Origin: Planctomycetota bacterium
Lineage (GTDB): Bacteria; Planctomycetota; MHYJ01; JACPRB01
Assembly: GCA_016190175.1 (NCBI GenBank)
Contig: JACPRC010000187.1
Coordinates: forward strand, 1 to 34,118
Direction of reading: 5' to 3'
DNA: 34,118 bases
In this document: positions 27,625 to 34,118 of the stretch, in pieces
Numbering within the stretch: the first letter of the stretch is position 1
Layout of the letters: every line of letters begins with the position of its first letter
Made by a program: the position numbers and the translations under genes
The notes under the pieces: generated by a model
Told to the model about the DNA's origin: nothing
What the model saw: the letters and a program-made list of their open reading frames with translations, nothing else
Database searches by the model: none

Positions 27625-28108
27625 CGTCCTGAGACACCTTGTCGAGAAAACCCGCAAATGCCTCAAGTTCCTCCCGCAGCCGGGGCAGGAGGCTCCCGAG
27701 ACGATCCACCAGCGTCTCGATGCGCGCCGGATCGAACACGAAGCTGTACACGTTCCGCACCACGTGCCGGAAGCGGAGGTATTCATCGATGCCCTGTACC
27801 GAGGCTTGCGAAAGGACCGCGGGACGCAAGCCGGGCATCTCCCCGACCATCTGCTCCAGAAGTTCCCGGTGCCACGGCGCACCCGTCGGGACCTTCGCGT
27901 CGATCGTCGCGGCCACATGGTGGAACAGTCGTTCAAGCCCCGTGTAGAAATCGTGCAAGCTCAGGGCCGCGGAGTCGGCGAGCAGATCCATCTCCTCCAC
28001 CCGCCGCCTCATGGCCGCGACGGCCCGACGGGCCCGCCCTGCGATCTCGTCAAGATCCGCGCAGGTCTGTCGGATACGCTCCGCTGCGGCCTTGTAGCGC
28101 TCGATCAA
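27617..28108 (-). CDS. hepT: HepT-like ribonuclease toxin; TTG start
   Basis: LIERYKAAAERI...LSLHDFYTGLERLFHHVAATID...WHRELLEQM...PGLRPAVLS...DEYLRFRHVVRNVYSFVFDPARI: HepT-like family pattern including RxxxxH-type RFRHVVRNVY. Confidence 0.85.
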   Translation of the reverse strand: MIERYKAAAERIRQTCADLDEIAGRARRAVAAMRRRVEEMDLLADSAALSLHDFYTGLERLFHHVAATIDAKVPTGAPWHRELLEQMVGEMPGLRPAVLSQASVQGIDEYLRFRHVVRNVYSFVFDPARIETLVDRLGSLLPRLREELEAFAGFLDKVSQDDE

Positions 28109-28476
28109 ACCTCCACCCCTTCTCGTTCGATGACGGCCCGGAGAGACGACCGACACGCATCGACGACGACGAGATTCACTTCGATCTCCGGGTCGATGTC
28201 CATGGCGGCGCCGATGGCACGGAAGGTATCCCCCGGCGGGATCCCCCAGGCGGCCAGATCCACATCGGACCATCGCGTGAAACACCCGGGGTGGACGAGA
28301 GATCCGAACACGACGACGCGCGCGGCCCCGAAGCGCGCACGCAGCATCGCCGCCGCGCGACGCGCCACCTCCCACGCCCGGGTCTCGCGCGGAGCGGCGA
28401 TCGCGCGCTCCTCGGCCTCCCGCCGGAGTGCCGCCGCCCTGTACTGGGCCAACCGTTCAGGTGGAATGGCTAGCAA
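28105..28476 (-). CDS. mntA: MntA-like minimal nucleotidyltransferase antitoxin; TTG start
   Basis: VVVFGSLVHPGCFTRWSDVDLAAWG (GSx10DxD); 4-nt overlap with hepT. Confidence 0.83.
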   Translation of the reverse strand: MLAIPPERLAQYRAAALRREAEERAIAAPRETRAWEVARRAAAMLRARFGAARVVVFGSLVHPGCFTRWSDVDLAAWGIPPGDTFRAIGAAMDIDPEIEVNLVVVDACRSSLRAVIEREGVEV

Positions 28477-28580
28477 AGCGCGCCCCCTTCGGTGAGATGG
28501 ATCTTCCCATGCCCGGACACCACCCGGGCGGCGTATCGAATCGCCCGGAGCAGGCCCGCGACATCCGGTCCATTCTTCAT
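28470..28580 (-). CDS. Possible small ORF (36 aa) bridging permease and mntA
   Basis: ATGA overlap with the permease stop (28577) and overlap with the mntA start; MKNGPDVAGLLRAIRYAARVVSGHGKIHLTEGGALC. Confidence 0.35.
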   Translation of the reverse strand: MKNGPDVAGLLRAIRYAARVVSGHGKIHLTEGGALC

Positions 28581-29398
28581 ACCACGTCCACGAACGTCCG
28601 CTCCATCCGGCGGTAGAACGCCAGCCCCGACACGAGGAGCGCCAGCATCATGGCCGTCGAGACCCACAGCATCGGGCCGGGCGGCGCGCCCCGCAGGAGC
28701 GCCCACCGGAACCCCTCGATCACCCCCGCCATCGGATTCAGCCCGTACAGCGCCTTCCACACCGGATGGCGGATCATGCTGCTCGGGTACGCGATCGGGG
28801 AGGCGAAGAACGCGACGTTGAGGAGGAACGGAACCACGTACCGGAAGTCGCGGTAGTGGGCGTTCAACGCCGCCAGCCACAGCCCCAGCGCGAGCGCGGA
28901 GAGCATCGCCAGGAGCACGAACAGGGGCAGCAGCGCCGCCGCCGCGGACGGGACGATGCCGTAGTAGACCATCAGCCCGGCGAGCACCAGGAACGAGATG
29001 CCGAAATCGACGAGGGCCGAAAGGAGCGGCGCCAGCGGCAGGATCAGGCGCGGGAAGTAGACCTTGCTGATGATGCCCCGATGCTCGATCACGCTCCCGG
29101 ACGCCCCGGCCATCGCGTGGGAGAAGTAGCCCCAGGGAAGGAGCGCCGCGAAGGCGAAGACCGGGTACGGGAGTCCGTCGGAGGGAAGCCCGGCCAGCTT
29201 CCCGAAGAAGATCGTGAAGATGATCATCACCGTGATCGGCTGGATCACCGCCCACGTCGCGCCGAGGAACGTCTGCTTGTAGCGCACCTTGACCTCGCGC
29301 GCCGCGAGCACCCACAGGAGTTCGCGGAACTCCCACAGTTCCCCCAGGCCCAACCCCGCCCAGCCCTTCCGCGGACGGATGACGGTCACGTCGGCCAT
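28577..29398 (-). CDS. wzm: ABC-2 type polysaccharide export permease
   Basis: LLWVLAAREVKVRYKQTFLGATWAVIQPITVMIIFTIFFGKLAG; EHRGIISKVYFPRLILPLAPLLSALVDFGISF; hydrophobic segments. Confidence 0.9.
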   Translation of the reverse strand: MADVTVIRPRKGWAGLGLGELWEFRELLWVLAAREVKVRYKQTFLGATWAVIQPITVMIIFTIFFGKLAGLPSDGLPYPVFAFAALLPWGYFSHAMAGASGSVIEHRGIISKVYFPRLILPLAPLLSALVDFGISFLVLAGLMVYYGIVPSAAAALLPLFVLLAMLSALALGLWLAALNAHYRDFRYVVPFLLNVAFFASPIAYPSSMIRHPVWKALYGLNPMAGVIEGFRWALLRGAPPGPMLWVSTAMMLALLVSGLAFYRRMERTFVDVV

Positions 29399-29406
29399 GC
29401 TTCCCC

Positions 29407-29955
29407 TCAGGAGAGGTCGATGACGGCGAGCCCGACGCGCTCCCAAGCCTCCCGGCGGGCGCGCGAGGGCCTTTCAAAGACGACGAGGACCTCCGCATGG
29501 CCGTTCCCGTCCCACGCACCCGCGTACGATCCCCCCGCCTCCCGGACCGCCTCCAGAAGGATGGGGGAGAGTTCGCCCGCGCCGACGGAAGCGACGAGCG
29601 GTTTCTTGCGCCCCGTCTCGCGGATGCGCTGCACGACGGCCGTCCTCAGGTCGCCGTAGTACCGCAAGGACAGCCGGACGAAGTCCCGCGTCTTGCGGAC
29701 CTTCTCCGCCAGCCCCCGCGGCGTCAGGGCGTACAGGAGCCGCCGTCCGGGGATCGACCGCACCTTGATCCACGCCTTCCGCGCCAGCCGCCGGATGAGG
29801 AGATTCGTCATCCCGAGGGAGATGTCCAGGCGCCGGCTGATCTCGCGCTGGCTGATGCCCGGGTCGCGCTCCAGTTCGCGGAGGATGTGGAGCGCCGCGA
29901 GGTCGTCGTGCCGGGGAAGCCCCTCTCCGTTCATGGCTTGAACACTTGCGTTCAC
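29407..29955 (-). CDS. Winged-HTH (MarR/EPS-associated type) transcriptional regulator; GTG 29955 or ATG 29934
   Basis: ILRELERDPGISQREISRRLDISLGMTNLLIRRLARKAWIKVRSIPGRRLLYALTPRGLAEKVRKT. Confidence 0.87.
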   Translation of the reverse strand: MNASVQAMNGEGLPRHDDLAALHILRELERDPGISQREISRRLDISLGMTNLLIRRLARKAWIKVRSIPGRRLLYALTPRGLAEKVRKTRDFVRLSLRYYGDLRTAVVQRIRETGRKKPLVASVGAGELSPILLEAVREAGGSYAGAWDGNGHAEVLVVFERPSRARREAWERVGLAVIDLS

Positions 29956-29964
29956 AATCTGAAC
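29929..29964. promoter_or_regulatory. Tandem operator: two GTTCA-N5-TGAAC palindromes (29929-29943 and 29950-29964)
   Basis: GTTCAtggctTGAAC and GTTCAcaatcTGAAC, start-to-start 21 bp. Confidence 0.65.
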
Positions 29965-29989
29965 ATATCACAATATCGGTCAACGTCAA
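29962..29989 (-). promoter_or_regulatory. Putative promoter of the regulator/polysaccharide operon
   Basis: Minus strand: TTGACG (29989-29984), 16-nt spacer, TGA-TATGTT (-10 29967-29962), 6 nt, GTG 29955; AT-rich island in GC-rich DNA. Confidence 0.55.
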
Positions 29990-30022
29990 GGCAGAACTGG
30001 ACGAAATTCCAGCAGAACCCCA

Positions 30023-30994
30023 ATGCGCCACGTCTCGTGCGACCTGTGCGGCGCCGACGACCCGCGGTTCCTCTTCTACGGGCTCGACCGGGTCTTCCGC
30101 CGCGACCGCGACTGGAGGATCGTCCGGTGCCGCCGGTGCGGCCTCATGTACCTCGATCCCCGGCCCGGCCCGGAGGAGGTCGCGCCGTACTACGAGGGCG
30201 ACTACTACGCCTTCCACGCCCCGGCCGCGGACGGTTGGCGGGGCCGCGTCCGCGAGGGCGTGGTCCGGCGGTGGCGCGGCCTCTCCCCCCGCTTCGGCCC
30301 GACGGCCTGGGCCGCGGGTCTCTACCGGCATCACCTGCGGGGCTTCCCTGACGCCCGCCCCGCGGGCCGCCTGCTCGACGTGGGCTGCGGCGCCGGCGAG
30401 GCCATGCGGATCCTCAAGGACGCGGGCTGGAGCGTCGCGGGTATCGAAAGTTCCGCCGAGGCCGCCGCGCGCGCGCGGGACGAGGGCCTCGACGTCCGCG
30501 CCGGCTCGGTCGAGGACGCGGACCTCCCGCTCGCCTCGTTCGACTGGGTGCGCCTGAGCCATTGCCTCGAGCACCTGGAGAGCCCGCGCCGCGCGCTGGA
30601 GCGCATGCGCGGCACGCTCGTCCCCGGCGGCCGCATGATCCTGACCCTGCCCGACTGCGGAGGATGGCCCGCCCGCGCGCTCGGACGCCACTGGCTCCAC
30701 TGGGAGATCGGCCAGCATCTCACCTTTTTCACCGAGCGCACCCTCCGCCGCATGCTGGCGAGCGCCGGCCTCGAGGTCGTCCGGGTCCGGCGGTACTTCC
30801 TCCCCCACCGCTTCCTGGCCGGGCTCTGGTTGAAGATGGGCTTGAGATGGCCCTTCCCCGTCGGCCTGCCGGTCATCGGCGGGGCCTTCGCCGAGGGCTT
30901 CAGTCTCTCGGACGAGCTGGTGGTGCTGGCGAGGCGTTCGGGCGGGGGAAAAGTCCCATCCCCATCCGTTCCAGCGCGGCGCGCCGCGCCCTGA
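30023..30994 (+). CDS. Zn-ribbon plus class I SAM methyltransferase
   Basis: CDLCG...CRRCGLMYLDPRP; RLLDVGCGAGEAMRILKDAGW; HCLEHLESP. Confidence 0.87.
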   Translation: MRHVSCDLCGADDPRFLFYGLDRVFRRDRDWRIVRCRRCGLMYLDPRPGPEEVAPYYEGDYYAFHAPAADGWRGRVREGVVRRWRGLSPRFGPTAWAAGLYRHHLRGFPDARPAGRLLDVGCGAGEAMRILKDAGWSVAGIESSAEAAARARDEGLDVRAGSVEDADLPLASFDWVRLSHCLEHLESPRRALERMRGTLVPGGRMILTLPDCGGWPARALGRHWLHWEIGQHLTFFTERTLRRMLASAGLEVVRVRRYFLPHRFLAGLWLKMGLRWPFPVGLPVIGGAFAEGFSLSDELVVLARRSGGGKVPSPSVPARRAAP

Positions 30995-32012
30995 GCGTCC
31001 ACGAATTCCACGGCTCCCGCAGCAGGGCGGAGCGGATCCCGACGTAGGCGCCGTGCATCCACCGCCCGATCGCGGAGGCCCGGTCCGGCCGCGCGCGGAG
31101 GCGTTTCGGCGGCGCGAGGATGTGATCGTAGAGGCCCGTCGCGGCATACGCGGGGTCGATGGACGCGTAGAAGGCGTGCTTCAGGGGACGCCTCGCGGGG
31201 TCCATGTGGCCATAGTGCCACAGCGCCACGTCCGCCAGGATGCGTTGCCCCCGCAGGCCGTCGGGGATCCCGCTGCAGAACTCGTTCGCTCCGTGCGACG
31301 TGGGAAGATGCCGCAGCCGCGACGGATCCTGGCGGGAGACGTTGAAGGCGCGCGGGATCCAGCAGACGTGCGGCGAGTAGGACCCGTCCACGCGGATCGT
31401 GCGCTCGTCGTCCCAGAGGTGAAGCTGAAGCACCGTGATCGCCGCCAGGCCGGGGCGGAGACACGCCTCCCGGAAGACCGCCCCTCCCCCCTCCGCCACC
31501 TCCTCGTCGCCGTCAAGTTTGAACACCCAATCCGGCTTCCACATCAGCGCCAGGTCCAGAAGCCGGTTGAAATCGCGCGTGCTGTCCACGGGCCGGCCGA
31601 TCCCGGACGCAATGCCCGCCACATGCCCGAACCGGCTGCAGATCTCCGGCGTGCCGTCGGTGGAGTCGTTGTCCAGCACGATGACGGCGTCCGCCAGGGG
31701 ATCGAGCGAACGGAGCGCCCGATCGATCCAGCGGGCCTCGTTCCGCACCCGCATCACCCCGATCACGAAGAGCGGCCGGCGGCGATCGCCGAGCGGCCCC
31801 GCGGCACGGACCCGGAGGCGATCCCCCTCCTCCTGGGCGGAGACGTCGGTGAAGTAGCGCCGCAGGAACCGGCCGAACGTGCGGCGGTTGAGGCGCCAGC
31901 ACCCCTCGGGGCTCGCGAGGTCGAGCTCCAGCACCCGGCAGGCGGCGGGGCCCCGGATGCGGCCCTCCAGCCACGCCGCGGGCGACTCCGTCAGTGGAAT
32001 GCTCTCCGTCAT
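30900..32012 (-). CDS. Glycosyltransferase family 2 (WaaE/KdtX-like fold)
   Basis: VIGVMRVRNEARWIDRALRSLDPLADAVIVLDNDSTDGT; DWVFKLDGDEEV. Confidence 0.85.
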   Translation of the reverse strand: MTESIPLTESPAAWLEGRIRGPAACRVLELDLASPEGCWRLNRRTFGRFLRRYFTDVSAQEEGDRLRVRAAGPLGDRRRPLFVIGVMRVRNEARWIDRALRSLDPLADAVIVLDNDSTDGTPEICSRFGHVAGIASGIGRPVDSTRDFNRLLDLALMWKPDWVFKLDGDEEVAEGGGAVFREACLRPGLAAITVLQLHLWDDERTIRVDGSYSPHVCWIPRAFNVSRQDPSRLRHLPTSHGANEFCSGIPDGLRGQRILADVALWHYGHMDPARRPLKHAFYASIDPAYAATGLYDHILAPPKRLRARPDRASAIGRWMHGAYVGIRSALLREPWNSWTLRARRAALERMGMGLFPRPNASPAPPARPRD

Positions 32013-32092
32013 GGATTCCGTCGCGGAAGATGGACCGCGTCTCACCCGCAGAACTCCAGCGGCTCAGGGGCGCCTGCCGGCGGTCCGATATA

Positions 32093-32098
32093 TATAAT
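32093..32098 (+). promoter_or_regulatory. TATAAT -10-like element 6 nt before ATG 32105
   Basis: TATATATAAT CATCGA ATG. Confidence 0.5.
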
Positions 32099-32104
32099 CA
32101 TCGA

Positions 32105-33241
32105 ATGGCCGAGGCAAGCGATTCACCGGATTCCCGTGCCCCGCTCCTCTCCCTCTTCGTCGGCGCGCGCAACGATGCGTACATGGGCGACTCCCGGTGG
32201 AGGCTCGAGACCACGATCAACTACCTCGGCGAGAACCTGGAAAGGCTGCAGCGGCAGGATTCCGTGGAGCTCGTCGTCTGCGACTGGGGCAGCGCGCAGC
32301 CCCTGCACGCCGTGCTGAACCTGACCCCCGCGGGACGGCGCATCGTCCGCTTCATTCTGGTCCCGGCTTCGATGGCCCGGCGATATGCCATCCCGGAGAA
32401 CGACTGGCCGATGGCGCTGCTGCAGAACGTGGCCGTCCGGCGGTGCCGGGGCCGGTTCATCGGACAGACGGACTCGGACATGCTCTTCCCCGCGCCGACC
32501 CTGCGCCGCATTCTCGCCCTGGCCGACGGCGGGTGCGTGGAGGGCGTGGAGACCGGCCGCGGTTTCTTCTTCGCCGGGCGCCGCCATGTGCCGACCTCGT
32601 ACGTCGCCATGCGACCCCCGCTCCACGAGATCTCGTGGGTCGTCCGCCGATACGGCCGCGCGCTCCCCGAGAACCCGTGGTTCTGGTTCGTGGGCAGGGC
32701 CTACACCGGCACGGGGCTCGTCCTCATGCATCGGGATCTCTGGTCCGAGTGCCGCGGCTACGACGAGAGGATGGTGTTCTGGGGCAGCGTCGACCTCAAT
32801 CTCGCCGCGCGCGCGCTCCGGCGATCCCCGTGGGTCGACATGACCCGGCGCGGGTTCGAGCTCTACCACCTGAACCACCACGGTCCGGGGGGAGCCGCGG
32901 GACCGTCGAGGGTGTGGAACCCCCGCAAGTTCGACGGGCTGCCCTTCTGTCCGAACGGACCGGACTGGGGGCTGGGAGACCGCACGTTCGAGGAGTTCGT
33001 TTACCCCGTGGAGCCGGCTCCGTCCGTGCCCCGGCCGGCCGGACCTTCCGCGCCGCGCTGGGACTGGTCCCGCTTCCGCCACCTGCTCCCCGCCCTGTTG
33101 ACCGCTCCGCTGCGGCAGACCATGACGCCGCGCGCGCAATCCTCGCTGTGGTATCTGGAGGCGCAGCTCCGGGCGCGGCCCTGGTACCGCGCCCTCTCGG
33201 TCCTTCCGGACTACCTGCGCCGGTGGGCCGGACGGAAGTAG
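32105..33241 (+). CDS. Glycosyltransferase-like protein (GT-A fold)
   Basis: LSLFVGARNDAYMGDSRWRLETTINYL; GQTDSDMLFP (DxD); MVFWGSVDLNLAARAL. Confidence 0.75.
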   Translation: MAEASDSPDSRAPLLSLFVGARNDAYMGDSRWRLETTINYLGENLERLQRQDSVELVVCDWGSAQPLHAVLNLTPAGRRIVRFILVPASMARRYAIPENDWPMALLQNVAVRRCRGRFIGQTDSDMLFPAPTLRRILALADGGCVEGVETGRGFFFAGRRHVPTSYVAMRPPLHEISWVVRRYGRALPENPWFWFVGRAYTGTGLVLMHRDLWSECRGYDERMVFWGSVDLNLAARALRRSPWVDMTRRGFELYHLNHHGPGGAAGPSRVWNPRKFDGLPFCPNGPDWGLGDRTFEEFVYPVEPAPSVPRPAGPSAPRWDWSRFRHLLPALLTAPLRQTMTPRAQSSLWYLEAQLRARPWYRALSVLPDYLRRWAGRK

Positions 33242-33244
33242 GCC

Positions 33245-33814
33245 CTACGCCGACCCGAACCGCCGCAGTACGTCCTGTCCCGCCTCGACAGTCACCTCCA
33301 CCCGGCCGCCGGCATGCCGGATGCGGATGGCGCCCAGCTCGATCACCGACTTGCCCTCGATGGGGCTCTTCCGCCAGGCCACGCCCTTGTAGTCGCAGAG
33401 ATCGCGCGCGAGCGTCTTGAAAACCCCGCGCGACTCCGACTCGCCGGCGGCGGAGACCACGCGCAGGCCCCGCCCCTCGAGAACCTCGGTCTTTCCCTCG
33501 GGTGCGCCGCGTGCCAGGACATGATCGAGGTGGATTCCCGGCCCGCGCGGCGTAGGCGGGGGCGCCGGCCGGGACGGCGGACGCAACTCGTAAAGCGGCT
33601 TGATGTCGAGAGACTCCAGCCGGCGGAGCGCCTCGTTCACGAGCGCCTTGCGCCGCATCTCGAACCAGCGCGCGTCGAGATCGGGGTACCTTGCCACGAC
33701 GTCGCGGAAGCGGCGGAAGCTGCCCCGGCCTCCGATCGTCGCGCGGACAAGATCCTGGACATCGCGCTCCGCGACGGAGTGAAGCTCCCCGCCCCAAGGG
33801 TGGGCCTTCGCCAC
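33245..33814 (-). CDS. UPF0158-like protein with C-terminal extension; start uncertain (GTG 33814 proposed)
   Basis: VQDLVRATIGGRGSFRRFRDVVARYPDLDARWFEMRRKALVNEALRRLESLDI. Confidence 0.6.
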   Translation of the reverse strand: MAKAHPWGGELHSVAERDVQDLVRATIGGRGSFRRFRDVVARYPDLDARWFEMRRKALVNEALRRLESLDIKPLYELRPPSRPAPPPTPRGPGIHLDHVLARGAPEGKTEVLEGRGLRVVSAAGESESRGVFKTLARDLCDYKGVAWRKSPIEGKSVIELGAIRIRHAGGRVEVTVEAGQDVLRRFGSA

Positions 33815-33854
33815 GCCGAAGCGGCGGGCTTCGGCCGCGCAGGCGAAATCGCGG

Positions 33855-34118
33855 TCAGAACTCCACTCCCACCTCGATCCCGCCCGATCCCGCCCACCCC
33901 TCCGCCTGACCGAACTGCCGGCGGAACTCGCCGAACGCGCCGATGCGGAGCGCCGAGCCGAGACGCGCCGATGCGCGCACCAGCGGCCCCGCGAAGAACG
34001 CGAACACGTTCTCGTCGTCCGCCGCGAGGGTCTCGCTTGCCGAGCCGCTGCGTTCCACTTCCATCCCCGTGAGCCGCCCCCACGCGATCCCCGCTTCCGC
34101 CGCAAGCTCGATCGCGAA
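33855..34118 (-). CDS. C-terminal part of a probable outer-membrane beta-barrel protein (5' end outside the window)
   Basis: FAIELAAEAGIAWGRLTGMEVERSGSAS...ENVFAFFAGPLVRASARLGSALRIGAFGEFRRQF...GGIEVGVEF*: alternating pattern ending in Phe. Confidence 0.5.
   Translation of the reverse strand, partial: FAIELAAEAGIAWGRLTGMEVERSGSASETLAADDENVFAFFAGPLVRASARLGSALRIGAFGEFRRQFGQAEGWAGSGGIEVGVEF

Noticed and set aside
26089-28473. 794-aa plus-strand ORF
   Set aside because: Antisense to epimerase, Wzt and TA genes; composition typical of a shadow ORF.
28470-29519. 349-aa minus-strand ORF overlapping the permease
   Set aside because: Out-of-frame with the clear ABC-2 permease; only the last 36 codons kept as a possible small ORF.
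29474-31147. 557-aa minus-strand ORF
   Set aside because: Overlaps the regulator and methyltransferase in the wrong frames; low-complexity composition.
1-34118. CRISPR array, tRNA/rRNA genes, IS elements
   Set aside because: No regular direct-repeat array, tRNA-like cloverleaf, rRNA segment or transposase was seen by eye; small divergent elements cannot be excluded without a search.

Overview
GC-rich bacterial window of about 34 kb. Its core is a surface-polysaccharide locus on the minus strand, about 8.5-30 kb. It looks like one long operon of about 24 tightly packed or overlapping genes: an EPS-type winged-HTH regulator, an ABC-2 (Wzm-like) permease, a Wzt-like ATPase, a reversed-order HldE-like protein, a GmhA-like isomerase, several nucleotide-sugar epimerases/SDRs, methyltransferases, two kinds of TPP enzyme (a PDH-E1 alpha/beta pair and an acetolactate-synthase-like protein), an MDR dehydrogenase, an aldo/keto reductase, a NUDIX protein and glycosyltransferases. 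Left of it are an M28 peptidase, a GrdB-related protein, a ferredoxin-ArsC fusion, small overlapping two-gene modules, a beta-helix exoprotein, a Zn-ribbon SDR epimerase and a DUF4058 protein. Most notable: (i) a MntA/HepT toxin-antitoxin pair inserted between the permease and ATPase genes of the exporter; (ii) two identical GTTCA-N5-TGAAC palindromes 21 bp apart over the regulator promoter; (iii) a recurring -10-like hexamer exactly 6 nt before the start codon (candidate leaderless genes); (iv) two TPP enzyme systems suggesting branched-chain sugar synthesis; (v) two gene remnants (an epimerase 3' end and a glycosyltransferase C-terminus) marking past rearrangements. All assignments come from reading motifs by eye; no database search was run.
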